A stretch of 64,000 nucleotides of DNA from Nemertoderma westbladi (Eukaryota; Xenacoelomorpha; Nemertodermatida; Nemertodermatidae): positions 21,165 to 85,164 of the forward strand of contig JAUCBJ010004049.1 in the NCBI GenBank assembly GCA_032718475.1, in the 5' to 3' direction. Numbering within the stretch: position 1 is the first letter of the stretch; each line of letters begins with the position of its first letter. Both the position numbers and the translations under genes were made by a program. This document shows, piece after piece, positions 32,085 to 45,584 of the stretch. Below the pieces are notes generated by a model. The model saw nothing but the letters and a program-made list of their open reading frames with translations, made no database searches and had not been told where the DNA came from.

Positions 32085-32560
32085 TATTGCAAAATTGTAA
32101 CATTACTCAATGCCGTTAGTATTAACAGCGATTTAGCACTTTACAACTTTAGAGTACATTACAGCATTGTTTGCCTGTTTATTTATGCCAATTTATGCCA
32201 ATTTCAGAGGACATTACAGCCTGTACATTTGGTGATATATTATTATGTTGTAATGTGCTAACAGAGCGACTTTACAGTGCATCCGTTCAAAGCAAGTGAA
32301 CCTGAAACTTGGGATCCCCATGGTTACCACATAAACAATAATTGGTATTTATCATTAATTGCCTGACAGCCAGGTAGGCATACTGTACTACCTACCGATG
32401 GCTATTAATAACCAGTAGCTATACAATTAACATGGTTCCAAACGCCACCATAAATATAAGCTAAATTTTTTAAAACATAATTTATGTAATTTTTACATTT
32501 ATTTATAAAGCAACTAATTTAATTTGTACAGTTTCTATCACTTATAATATTATTTTCAAA
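32085..32560. mobile_element. MITE family R1, copy 3
   Basis: TATTGCAAAATTGTAACATT at 32085, then TTTAGCACTTTACAACTTTA, GCCTGACAGCCAGGTAGGC and TTTCTATCACTTATAATAT follow the order of copy 1. The central palindrome is eroded and the right TIR is not clear. It lies in the PITPNM intron. Confidence 0.7.
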
Positions 32561-32808
32561 GGCAAATAATTATTATACTAAAATAATGAAAAGAAATAAG
32601 CACAATTGAAAAGTATTAATTTCTATTTACTACTTATTTCAGTTAGTTTGCGTTTGGGAGGTACCCCGAAGGCCGGCCCCATCCCCAAACCCAAATCCTC
32701 TCCAAGATCTGCGACCCCCTCCCAGAAACACTGAATTGGATCGCAACAAGGCGAACTGTACTACTACTACTACTACTAGGATCGGCATGCTGCATTGCAG
32801 CTGCATTT

Positions 32809-34002
32809 TTAAGAATGCTGTGCCGGCTTGTCAACAAAATTGCACCGCCACAACTCCCTATCACCCATGACATTTGCTAGATCATCCGCATCTTTAAGGC
32901 CAGTGTCCTTTAAGATGCGTCTCAAGAAAGTCATGGGCTGTCCACCATGCTTATTCACTCCATGAGGCTGCCAAAGTACAAGATTATGCACTGGCTGGTC
33001 CTCACGGCGAAAGCAATGTCCTGCAAAGCGGAGGCGATTTTGTTCTAGTGTCAAGCTTGGGGGAACCAATGAGACACCTCCAATGTTATATAGTGTCTGG
33101 TTGGAGATGTGTGCATTGTACTTGACACAATGAACCCGGCGTAGCATTCTTGTGAATGTGCCATCCAGAGATTTGGTGTCCTCAGCAGTTAGAGCCCAGC
33201 ATGGACTCCCGTAGAGGAGTACTGGAACTACTGCTGCTCTAAATAATCGGACCTTAAGTTTCCGATTAATTCTCGGTGACTTCCAAATCCTGGAAAGCCT
33301 ATTCAAGGCTGCCCATGCCTTTCCCTTACGTATTCGAAGGTCCTCACCTGACTTCCGGATCCATGATCCCAGGTAACAGAAGTCGTCCACATGCTCAAGC
33401 ATACCATCCTTTGAGCTTATGCTCATCCGATCAGAGACTTGCTGAGGACTTTCAAAGTTAACTGTCAGAATTTTGGTCTTTCTGGAGTTAATAAAAAGAC
33501 CAACACTAGAAGCAGCATGTTCTAATGAGCTGAGGAGCCGTTGGGCTCCCTCTAATGATTCTGAGAGTACTCCTAAGTCATCAGCAAAGTCTAGATCAGT
33601 TAGGTACTTGGCAGGATTTCCTCGACTTCTGGAGCCAGTAGGTGGAGTTATCATCACCCCATCATCATTATGATGATCTAAGGACATGCGTAGAACATAG
33701 TCAACCACAATAATGAACAAGAATGGTGCAAGTGTGTCTCCTTGGAGGACGCCCCATAACACTTCAAATGGTTCTGTGTCACCGTCAACAGTAGACACAA
33801 ATGTTGTCGAACCATCGTATACTGATCTGATTGCTGCAATAATTTCATCAGGAATCCCATATAATGAAAGTATGCTGAACATACGTGAGCGGGAGACTGA
33901 ATCAAAGGCCTTGAAGAAGTCAACAAAGATAACAGCCAGATGCCTGTCTTTCTTTTTTGATAACTCTTCAATTATCCTTCTAAGTGCCAAAATGGGCTCC
34001 AT
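32809..34002 (-). pseudogene. RTE-like reverse transcriptase (core and C-terminus)
   Basis: 397 open residues: HLAVIFVDFFKAFDSVSRSR (RT motif A), LWGVLQGDTLAPFLF, LTDLDFADDLGVLSE (catalytic FADD), VGLFINSRKTKILTVN, DDFCYLGSWI, then a C-terminal region with CWALTAEDT and LRFAGHCFRREDQPVHNL. The Met at 34002 is internal: homology continues upstream in another frame at 34074-34532, so this is part of a broken ORF. The other RTE fragments in the window can be aligned to it. Confidence 0.9.
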
Positions 34003-34073
34003 GGTCCCACGACCTTTATGGAACCCATTCTGATTTCCACGGAGCAGTCTCTCAATGGGATCCCTGATGCGAT

Positions 34074-34532
34074 TTAATAGAATCCATTGTATAGCTTTGC
34101 AGCAATCGAGATCAATGAGATTCCCCGAAAAGAACCATAGAGTGTTAGGTTGCCCTTCTTGGGAACTGGCACCAACTTATTTGTTTTCATTTCTTGTGGG
34201 ACTCTTGTTGTTCGGTACATGTCTACTATGATGGGATAGATGAGCTTTAAACACTCAGGTATTTTAAAGACCTCAGGGGGAACACCATCTACTCCACTGG
34301 CACGATTGGTCTTAATGCTCTTTGCAGCAGCCTTCACTTCTGCAAAGGAGATATCGCCAATGGGAATATCTGTGAGTACAGACTCAGACACTTTTACTTC
34401 TATAAAGTTATCAGGCAATACCCTGTCATTATTGAGGAGCTTTTCAAAGTGGGCTTTCCAACCATTGAGGCGATCGGCTGGTGATTCAGCCTTAACCTTG
34501 GTGGTTGGTTGGCTTTTCTGCCCAGGAAGCAA
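34074..34532 (-). pseudogene. RTE-like ORF, linker and RT fingers
   Basis: Contains NGWKAHFEKLLNNDRVLPDN, ASGVDGVPPEVFKI and NKLVPVPKKGNLTLYGSFRG, the linker and the first RT motifs. A stop separates it from the downstream RT core. Confidence 0.85.
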
Positions 34533-34742
34533 ATTGATTGATTTCCATGCCTGGGATGATTGCCTGCTGTCGTCAGCATCATTGATGCCATTAACCTGTT
34601 GGTTTATTAGCTCCTGTAGATTAACAGAGTACTGCCTGTTCAGGGACCTAGATGCAGCTTTAGCTGCATGCTTGGCCGCTGTAGTCTGTTTGAGTCGGGA
34701 CTCTTTCTGCGCCTTATGAAGGTCATTTCGGCACTTCTGAAT

Positions 34743-35180
34743 TTAGTTGTCAGTCCAGGGGGCCCTTTTACTGTTTCGAGGGTATACGGGAACTGTTTCT
34801 GCAGCTGCTAACTTAACTGCTTCTGTAAAGGCAGTATAGCCCTCACAGTGATCTGCCGCCTCAGAGGCAAGAGGCTCATACCTGTTGCTCAGCTGTAGTG
34901 TGAAGCTGGATCTCACACTTGGCTGTTGCAACAGAGAGGACCAGTCATGCCGCGGCAAGGCAGATTTCGTTGTTCTGCTAGCACGCAGACTAAGTCTTAC
35001 CTTGGCCACAATAAGGCGGTGATCAATGGAGAAGGGTCGAAGTGTAAATGCATTACAGTCTTGTATAGAGCTCCTGTATTTCCTACGAAACAGAATATGG
35101 TCTATCTGGGACTTGTGACCACTGGGTCCACTATGAGTCCATAGCTTTCCAGTTCGCTTCTTGAACTGGGTTCCAGCCAA
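34743..35180 (-). pseudogene. RTE-like endonuclease, C-terminal part
   Basis: Contains KSQIDHILFRRKYRSS and FSIDHRLIVAKVRLSLR, the last motifs of the AP endonuclease. The frame ends at TAA where copy F has an AAA Lys codon (DNKIQK), so one point change broke this copy here. Confidence 0.85.
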
Positions 35181-35521
35181 AACAATCCATTTCCAGAGAT
35201 AAAATCCTGAAGATGGACAGAATTTCGGTTAACACTATTGCTATAGACCCAGGGCGATGTAGGTGATTGATGCAGACTTGCATTAAAGTCTCCCAGGAAT
35301 GTTAAGAACAGGACAGAAGGTAATAACTAGTTAAATTAATTATAATACATCCCACTTTATGACATAATATAACATATACCGGAAATATTATATAGCTCTT
35401 GTAATTTTACTATAGAACCGAAAAAAGTTGATAGAAGTAAGGAAAATTACAAACAAAATTTTGCTAAAATTTCACTAATACACGAGGACATTGGTTATTT
35501 TATTAGTATAGAAGCTCTGAC

Positions 35522-35705
35522 CTCCTCTGTAAGGTATTTGAGATGGTTGAACTTCTGCCTCAGTGGATCAGCGGAAAACCCGTCTGCGAAGAGGACCATA
35601 CCATGGGGGAAGTTATGCAGCGCCAACCAGCGGACTACCTTTCCTTTCTGCATATCCGGTCTGGCGGTTACATATAGAATTAAATAGCCTAAGTCCTGCC
35701 AATGT
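35522..35705 (-). CDS. PITPNM: PITPNM/RdgB exon C (LNS2 domain, central part)
   Basis: Acceptor TTTAACTTTCAG precedes the exon, which reads HWQDLGYLILYVTARPDMQ, then VVRWLALHNFPHGMVLF and ADGFSADPLRQKFNHLKYL. This is the most conserved part of the PITPNM LNS2 domain (family pattern HWQDLGYLI-YVTGRPDMQK). Its first base completes the Arg codon of VDLVR from the previous exon (phase 2) and it ends in phase 0; length 184. The donor is GTCAGA, weaker than the other three. The intron in front of it contains the whole satellite array. Confidence 0.93.
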
Positions 35706-36324
35706 CTGAAAGTTAAACAAATATTATATCATAGGTAACTATCTGAAAACATTATGTCATAGGCAAATAAAATAACCTAAATCTTCCCAATGACTGAAAA
35801 TGTGACAACAATACAATACAACATGACTTGTCGCTTACGATTAGTCCAAAAAATAAGTAGGAGATTAATAATATACGATTTAGAGTACATGATACAGCCA
35901 CTAAAATATATGTAAACTCGCTATAGACGGATTAAAATAAGATCATTTCGTGAACTAGATTGGCCTCCATCAAGTTATCGAATCTTACCTAGGATTTCGT
36001 ACCTTGACATGGTCTTTACATTGCAACTTGCAAGTTCTTATGAGTTGTTGAAATGATTAGAGGTAACGTTATTATGTAATAGATAATACCGATACAGATT
36101 ATATAAATATAGGGGGTTACGCCATTTATTGTGGAAGATATGCCAGTATTAGTAGCAGGATTCCACTAATTATTATACAAAATACCTTTTTTGAAGTATA
36201 AAAAATTTGGGTGAAACTTTTAGTTAGTTTGGGATCAAAACTCCGTAGTGTTCAAGCACAGAGTAAAGCATCAGCTATGTTAACAAATCACTTTAAAAAT
36301 AATCAAGCTTACATTACGTCTGCA

Positions 36325-39300
36325 CGATTTATGTTACAACACTCAAAACAATAAATCTACACATTTTATGTTATGAGATTAACATTAATAAATCCACACG
36401 ATGTCGTGTACAACACTAACCGCACTAAATCCGCACGCTTTTTATTACAACACTAACCGAACTAAATCCACACATTTTCTGTTACAACACTAACCACACT
36501 AAATCCACACGTTTTCATGTACAACACTAACCGCACTAAATCCACACATTTTTTTTGTTATTACACTAACCACACTAAATCCACACGATGTCGTGTACAA
36601 CACTAACCGCACTAAATCCACACGCATTTTAGTACAACACTAACCACACAAATCCACACGTTTTCTGATACAACACTAACCTCACTAAATCCACATTTTT
36701 TTGGTTCTAACACTAACCACACTAAATCCACACGATGTCGTGTACAACACTAACCGCACTAAATCCACACGCTTTTTATTACAACACTAACCACACAAAT
36801 CCACACGTTTTCTGTTACAACACTAACCTCACTAAATCCACATTTTTTTTGTTATAACACTAACCACACTAAATCCACACGATGTCGTGTACAACACTAA
36901 CCGCACTAAATCCACACGCTTTTTATTACAACACTAACAACACAAATCCACACGTTTTCAGTTACAACACTAACCTCACTAAATCCACATTTTTTTTGTT
37001 ATAACACTATCCACACTAAATCTACACGATGTCGTGTACAACACTAAACGCACTAAATCCACACGCTTTTTATTACAACACTAACCACACAAATCCACAC
37101 GTTTTCTGTTACAACACTAACCTCACTAAATCCACATTTTTTTTTGTTATAACACTAACCACACTAAATCCACACGATGTCGTGTACAACACTAACCGCA
37201 CTAAATCCACACGCTTTTTATTACAACACTAACCACACTAGATCCACACGTTTTTTTATACAACACTAACCGCAATAAATCCACACATTTTCTGTTACAA
37301 CACTAACCGCACTAAATCCACACGCTTTTTATTACAACACTAACCACAAAAATCCACACATTTCCTGTTACAACACTAACCGAACTAAATCCAAACGTTT
37401 TTCGTTACAACACTAACCGCACTAAATCTACAGGTTTACATGTAAAACCCTAACCGCAATAAATCCACACATTTTCTGTTACAACACTAACCGCACTAAA
37501 TCCACACGCTTTTTATTACAAAACTAACCACAAAAATCCACACATTTCCTGTTACAACACTAACCGAACTAAATCTAAACGTTTTTCGTTACAACACTAA
37601 CCGCACTAAATCTACAGGTTTACATGTAAAACCCTAACCGCACTAAATCCACACATTTTCTGTTACAACACTAACCGTACTAAATCTACAGGTTTACATG
37701 TAAAACCCTAACCGCACTAAATCCACACATTTTCTGTTACAACACTAACCGTACTAAATCTACAGGTTTACATGTAAAACCCTAACCGCACTAAATCCAC
37801 ACATTTTCTGTTACAACACTAACCGCACTAAATCCACACGTTTTTATTACAACACTAACCACACTAAATCCACACGATGTCGTGTACAACACTAACCGCA
37901 CTAAATCCACACGTTTTTTTATACAACACTAACCGCAATAAATCCACACATTTTCTGTTACAACACTAACAGCACTAAATCCACACGCTTTTTATTACAA
38001 CACTAACCACAAAAATCCACACATTTCCTGTTACAACACTAACCGAACTAAATACAAACGTTTTTAATTACAACACTAACCACACTAGATCTACAGGTTT
38101 ACATGTAAAACCCTAACCGCACTAAATCCACACATTTTCTGTTACAACACTAACCGTACTAAATCTACAGGTTTACATGTAAAACCCTAACCGCACTAAA
38201 TCCACACATTTTCTGTTACAACACTAACATCACTAAATCCACATTTTTTTTGTTATAACACTAACCACACTAAATCCACACGATGTCGTGTACAACACTA
38301 ACCGCACTAAATCCACACGCTTTTTATTACAACACTAACCACACAAATCCACACGTTTTCTGTTACAACACTAACCTCACTAAATCCACATTTTTTTTAT
38401 TACAACACTAACCGCACTAAATCTACAGGTTTACATGTAAAACCCTAACCGCACTAAATCCACACATTTTCTGTTACAACACTAACCGTACTAAACCTAC
38501 AGGTTTACATGTAAAACCCTAACCGCACTAAATCCACACATTTTCTGTTACAACACTAACCGCACTAAATCCACACGTTTTTTATTACAACACTAACTAC
38601 ACTAAATCCACACGTTTTTTATTACAACACTAACCGCACTAAATCCACACGATTTCGTGTACAACACTAACCACACTAAATCGCTTTATATGTTACAAAA
38701 CTATCCGAACTAAAACCACACTTACCTATTCTGTTACAACACTAACCTCACTAAATCCACACGTTTTTTATTTTTTTTATTACAACACTAACCAAACTAA
38801 ATCCACACGTTTTTTTATACAACACTAACCGCACTAAATCCACACAATGTCGTGTACAACAATAACCGCACTAAATCCACACGTTTTCGTGTACAACAAT
38901 AACCACACTAAATCCACACGCTTTATATGTTACAAAACTAACCGCACTAAAACCACAGTTATTATGTTACAACACTACCCAAACTAAATCCACACGCTTT
39001 ATATGTTACAACACTAACCACACTAAATCCACACGTTTTCTTTTCATGTACAACACTAACCGCACGAAATCCCCACATTTTTTGTTACAACACTAATCAC
39101 ACTAAATCCACACGTTTTCTCTTACAACACTAACCTCACTAAACCCAAAAGTTTTATGTTACAACACTAACATCACTAAAACCACACTTATTCTGTTACA
39201 ACACTAACCACACTAAATCCACACGTTTTCATGTACAACACTAACCGCACGAAATCCCCACTTTTTTGTTACAACACTAACCACACTAAATCCACACGTT

Positions 39301-42300
39301 TTCATGTACAACACTAACCGCAATAAATCCACACATTTTCCGTTACAACACTAACCGCACTAAATCCACACGCTTTTTATTACAACACTAACCACAAAAA
39401 TCCACACATTTCCTGTTACAACACTAACCGAACTAAATCCAAACATTTTTTATTACAACACTAACCACACTAGATCTACAGGTTTACATGTAAAACCCTA
39501 ACCGCACTAAATCCACACATTTTCTGTTACAACACTAACCGTACTAAATCTACAGGTTTACATGAAAAACTCTAACCGCACTAAATCCACACATTTTCTG
39601 TTACAACACTAACCTCACTAAATCCACATTTTTTTTGTTATAACACTAACCACACTAAATCCACACGATGTCGTGTACAACACTAACCGCACGAAATCCA
39701 CACGCTTTTTATTACAACACTAACCACACAAATCCACACGTTTTCTGTTACAACACAAACCTCACTAAATCCACATTTTTTTTATTACAACACTAACCGC
39801 ACTAAATCTACAGGTTTACATGTAAAACCCTAACCGCACTAAATCCACACATTTTCTGTTACAACACTAACCGTACTAAACCTACAGGTTTACATGTAAA
39901 ACCCTAACCGCACTAAATCCACACATTTTCTGTTACAACACTAACCGCACTAAATCCACACGTTTTTTATTACAACACTAACCACACTAAATCCACACGT
40001 TTTTTATTACAACACTAACCGCACTAAATCCACACGATTTCGTGTACAACACTAACCACACTAAATCGCTTTATATGTTACAAAACTATCCGAACTAAAA
40101 CCACACTTACCTATTCTGTTACAACACTAACCTCACTAAATCCACACGTTTTTTATTTTTTTTATTACAACACTAACCAAACTAAATCCACACGTTTTTT
40201 TATACAACACTAACCGCACTAAATCCACACAATGTCGTGTACAACAATAACCGCACTAAATCCACACGTTTTCGTGTACAACAATAACCACACTAAATCC
40301 ACACGCTTTATATGTTACAAAACTAACCGCACTAAAACCACAGTTATTATGTTACAACACTACCCAAACTAAATCCACACGCTTTATATGTTACAACACT
40401 AACCACACTAAATCCACACGTTTTCTTTTCATGTACAACACTAACCGCACGAAATCCCCACATTTTTTGTTACAACACTAATCACACTAAATCCACACGT
40501 TTTCTCTTACAACACTAACCTCACTAAACCCAAAAGTTTTATGTTACAACACTAACATCACTAAAACCACACTTATTCTGTTACAACACTAACCACACTA
40601 AATCCACACGTTTTCATGTACAACACTAACCGCACGAAATCCCCACTTTTTTGTTACAACACTAACCACACTAAATCCACACGTTTTCATGTACAACACT
40701 AACCGCAATAAATCCACACATTTTCTGTTACAACACTAACCGCACTAAATCCACACGCTTTTTATTACAACACTAACCACAAAAATCCACACATTTCCTG
40801 TTACAACACTAACCGAACTAAATCCAAACATTTTTTATTACAACACTAACCACACTAGATCTACAGGTTTACATGTAAAACCCTAACCGCACTAAATCCA
40901 CACATTTTCTGTTACAACACTAACCGTACTAAATCTACAGGTTTACATGAAAAACTCTAACCGCACTAAATCCACACATTTTCTGTTACAACACTAACCT
41001 CACTAAATCCACATTTTTTTTGTTATAACACTAACCACACTAAATCCACACGATGTCGTGTACAACACTAACCGCACGAAATCCACACGCTTTTTATTAC
41101 AACACTAACCACACAAATCCACACGTTTTCTGTTACAACACTAACCTCACTAAATCCACATTTTTTTTGTTATAACACTAACCACACTAAATCCACACGA
41201 TGTCGTGTACAACACTAACCGCACTAAATCCACACGCTTTTTATTACAACACTAACCACACTAGATCCACACGATGTCGTGTACAACACTAACCGCACTA
41301 AATCCACACGTTTTTTTATACAACACTAACCGCAATAAATCCACACATTTTCTGTTACAACACTAACCGCACTAAATCCACACGCTTTTTATTACAACAC
41401 TAACCACAAAAATCCACACATTTCCTGTTACAACACTAACCGAACTAAATCCAAACGTTTTTCGTTACAACACTAACCGCACTAAATCTACAGGTTTACA
41501 TGTAAAACCCTAACCGCAATAAATCCACACATTTTCTGTTACAACACTAACCGCACTAAATCCACACGCTTTTTATTACAACACTAACCACAAAAATCCA
41601 CACATTTCCTGTTACAACACTAACCGAACTAAATCTAAACGTTTTTCGTTACAACACTAACCGCACTAAATCTACAGGTTTACATGTAAAACCCTAACCG
41701 CACTAAATCCACACATTTTCTGTTACAACACTAACCGTACTAAATCTACAGGTTTACATGTAAAACCCTAACCGCACTAAATCCACACATTTTCTGTTAC
41801 AACACTAACCGTACTAAATCTACAGGTTTACATGTAAAACCCTAACCGCACTAAATCCACACATTTTCTGTTACAACACTAACCGCACTAAATCCACACG
41901 TTTTTATTACAACACTAACCACACTAAATCCACACGATGTCGTGTACAACACTAACCGCACTAAATCCACACGTTTTCGTGTACAACACTAACCACACTA
42001 AATCCACACGCTTTATATGTTACAAACCTACCCGCACTAAATCCACACTTATTCTGTTACAACACTAACCGCATTAAATCCACACAATGTCGTGTACAAC
42101 ACTAACCGCTCTAAATCCACACGTTTTCGTGTACAACCATAACCACACTAAATCCACACGCTTTATATGTTACAAAACTAACCGCACTAAAACCACAGTT
42201 ATTCTGTTACAAAACTACCCACACTAAATCCACACGCTTTATATGTTACAACACTAACCACACTAAATCCACACGTTTTTTGTTACAACACTAATCACAC

Positions 42301-45185
42301 TAAATCCACACGTTTTATCTTACAACACTAACCTCACTAAACCCAAAAGTTTTATGTTACAACACTAACATCACTAAAACCACACTTATTCTGTTACAAC
42401 ACTAACCACACTAAATCCACACGTTTTATGTACAACACTAACCGCACGAAATCCCCACTTTTTTTTTGTTACAACACTAACCACACTAAATCCACACGTT
42501 TTCATGTACAACACTAACCGCATGAAATCCCCACGTTTTTTGTTACAACCTTAACCACACTAAATCCACACGCTTTATATGTTACAAAACTAACCGCACT
42601 AAAACCACACTTATTCTGTTACAACACTAACCGCACTAAATCCACACGTTTTCGTGTACAACACTAACCACACTAAATCCACACGCTTTATATGTTACAA
42701 AACTAACCGCACTAAAACCACAGTTATTCTGTTTCAACACTACCCACACTAAATCCACACGCTTTATATGTTACAACACTAACCACACTAAATCCACACG
42801 TTTTCTTTTCATGTACAACACTAACCGCCCGAAATCCACACGTTTTATCTTACAACACTAACCTCACTAAACCCAAAAGTTTTATGTTACAACACTAACA
42901 TCACTAAAACCACACTTATTCTGTTACAACACTAACCACACTAAATCCACACGTTTTATGTACAACACTAACCGCACGAAATCCCCACTTTTTTTTTGTT
43001 ACAACACTAACCACACTAAATCCACACGTTTTCATGTACAACACTAACCGCATGAAATCCCCACGTTTTTTGTTACAACCTTAACCACACTAAATCCACA
43101 CGCTTTATATGTTACAAAACTAACCGCACTAAAACCACACTTATTCTGTTACAACACTAACCGCACTAAATCCACACGTTTTCGTGTACAACCATAACCA
43201 CACTAAATCCACACGCTTTATATGTTACAAAACTAACCGCACTAAAACCACACTTATTCTGTTACAACACTAACCGCACTAAATCCACACGTTTTCGTGT
43301 ACAACCATAACCACACTAAATCCACACGCTTTATATGTTACAAAACTAACCGCACTAAAACCACACTTATTCTGTTACAACACTAACCGCACTAAATCCA
43401 CACGATTTCGTGTACAACACTAACCTCACTAAACCCAAAAGTTTTATGTTACAACACTAACATCACTAAAACCACACTTATTCTGTTACAACACTAACCA
43501 CACTAAATCCACACGTTTTATGTACAACACTAACCGCACGAAATCCCCACTTTTTTTTTGTTACAACACTAACCACACTAAATCCACACGTTTTCATGTA
43601 CAACACTAACCGCATGAAATCCCCACGTTTTTTGTTACAACCTTAACCACACTAAATCCACACGCTTTATATGTTACAAAACTAACCGCACTAAAACCAC
43701 ACTTATTCTGTTACAACACTAACCGCACTAAATCCACACGTTTTCGTGTACAACACTAACCACACTAAATCCACACGCTTTATATGTTACAAAACTAACC
43801 GCACTAAAACCACACTTATTCTGTTACAACACTAACCGCATTAAATCCACACAATGTCGTGTACAACACTAACCGCTCTAAATCCACACGTTTTCGTGTA
43901 CAACCATAACCACACTAAATCCACACGCTTTATATGTTACAAAACTAACCGCACTAAAACCACAGTTATTCTGTTACAACACTACCCACACTAAATCCAC
44001 ACGCTTTATATGTTACAACACTAACCACACTAAATCCACACGTTTTCTTTTCATGTACAACACTAACCGCCCGAAATCCCCACGTTTTTTGTTACAACAC
44101 TAATCACACTAAATCCACACGTTTTATCTTACAACACTAACCTCACTAAACCCAAAAGTTTTATGTTACAACACTAACATCACTAAAACCACACTTATTC
44201 TGTTACAACACTAACCACACTAAATCCACACGTTTTATGTACAACACTAACCGCACGAAATCCCCACTTTTTTTTTGTTACAACACTAACCACACTAAAT
44301 CCACACGTTTTTATGTACAACACTAACCGCATGAAATCCCCACGTTTTTTGTTACAACCTTAACCACACTAAATCCACACGCTTTATATGTTACAAAACT
44401 AACCGCACTAAAACCACACTTATTCTGTTACAACACTAACCGCACTAAATCCACACGTTTTCGTGTACAACCATAACCACACTAAATCCACACGCTTTAT
44501 ATGTTACAAAACTAACCGCACTAAAACCACACTTATTCTGTTACAACACTAACCGCACTAAATCCACACGTTTTCGTGTACAACCATAACCACACTAAAT
44601 CCACACGCTTTATATGTTACAAAACTAACCGCACTAAAACCACACTTATTCTGTTACAACACTAACCGCACTAAATCCACACGATTTCGTGTACAACACT
44701 AACCACACTAAATCGACACGTTTTCATGTACAACACTAACCGCATGAAATCCCCACGTTTTTTGTTACAACCTTAACCACACTAAATCCACACGCTTTAC
44801 ATGTTACAAAACTAACCGCACTAAAACCACACTTATTCTGTTACAACACTAACCGCACTAAATCCACACGTTTTCGTGTACAACCATAACCACACTAAAT
44901 CCACACGCTTTATATGTTACAAAACTAACCGCACTAAAACCACAGTTATTCTGTTACAACACTAACCGCACTAAATCCACACGATTTCGTGTACAACACT
45001 AACAGCACTAAATCCACACGAATGCGGTGTACAAGACTAACCTCACTAAATCCACCGTTTCCTGTTACAAAACTAACCACACAAATCCACACGTTTTTTG
45101 TTACAACACTAACCGCACCAAATCCACGCGATAAGTGTACAACACTAACCGCAACAAATCCACATGTTTTCTGTACAACACTAAC
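36325..45185 (-). repeat. Satellite array of 36-38-bp units derived from a PITPNM 5' splice site
   Basis: On the minus strand each unit reads GTGGATTTAGTGCGGTTAGTG then TTGTA and a variable spacer of about 10 bases. The first part equals the last 14 bases of the exon at 45186-45335 followed by its donor and intron start. The array runs without break to that exon; its left end decays near 36325-36380. Estimated from length, about 240 units. Most keep the GTTAGT donor; the bases before it vary (GTGCG, GTGTG, GTGAG). Higher-order repeats exist: a 1385-bp block in tandem (about 38340-41110) and a roughly 800-bp block repeated 4060 bp away (37130-37930 and 41190-41990). The exon version encodes a conserved peptide, so the exon is the likely source. 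Confidence 0.93.
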
Positions 45186-45335
45186 CGCACTAAATCCACC
45201 GCCCCGGGATGAACTTTAGGATCTTTCCCCATAATAGATAGACTGGCAGCGAAAGAACCATCAATGCTAAACACAACCGATTCGGTTGCTAAGGGAAGTA
45301 TAGCCATGTAGAAATCAACGAATGTTTGATCCCCC
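45186..45335 (-). CDS. PITPNM: PITPNM/RdgB exon B (start of LNS2 domain)
   Basis: Acceptor ATTATTTTACAG, 150 bases, donor GTTAGTGTTG. Reads GDQTFVDFYMAILP, ESVVFSIDGSFAASLSIMGK and PKVHPGAVDLVR. SIDGSFAAS-SIMG is the PITPNM version of the lipin DxDGT loop; it lacks the first Asp, so the domain is expected to bind lipid rather than act as a phosphatase, as in other PITPNMs. Phases 2 to 2 agree with both neighbours. Its last 14 bases and donor are the template of the satellite that follows at once. The frame stays open into the array for about two more units, to a stop near 45101. Confidence 0.93.
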
Positions 45336-45584
45336 CTGTAAAATAATTAGTATGACCACTGAATAATGTAGAAATAAACAAAGGTGTAATTAATGAAATA
45401 CGAAAAGAAGTAAAAAAAAGAAAATTGTTGTAAGTGTACAATAATATTCGTTCGAAACCTGGAACGGGCTCCTGGCGAGTGTTAAAAATCGCTTTCAAGC
45501 TAACGTATCCCACACACCGGTACCGGACGTTGTGGTTAATGCGGTGCGGTGAGCGGTGGTATAATTTAAAAGTATTTCCCATCG

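Larger units (their letters stand above)
32755..35312 (-). mobile_element. RTE-like LINE copy D, 5'-truncated
   Basis: The longest continuous RTE-like copy. Reading down the minus strand: end of the endonuclease (35180-34743), RT fingers (34532-34074), RT core to C-terminus (34002-32809), 3' hairpin TGCAGCTGCA at about 32800 and a TAG-repeat tail (CTA repeat at 32758-32776). It begins within the endonuclease at 35312. It is inserted in the PITPNM intron in the same orientation as the gene. The clade is inferred from the single ORF, short 3' UTR and trinucleotide tail. Confidence 0.9.

Noticed and set aside
37029-37232. 67-residue open frame
   Set aside because: Lies wholly within the splice-site satellite and changes with unit length.
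36325-45185. CRISPR array (constant part alternating with short variable parts)
   Set aside because: The variable parts are only about 8-12 bases and recur in a few types, the constant part drifts, there are no cas genes, and the setting is a spliced animal gene. It is a satellite.
36325-45185. Interstitial telomeric repeats (CCCTAACC-like words)
   Set aside because: Only some units contain AAACCCTAACC by local drift; the unit is 36-38 bp and equals the exon junction, not a hexamer.
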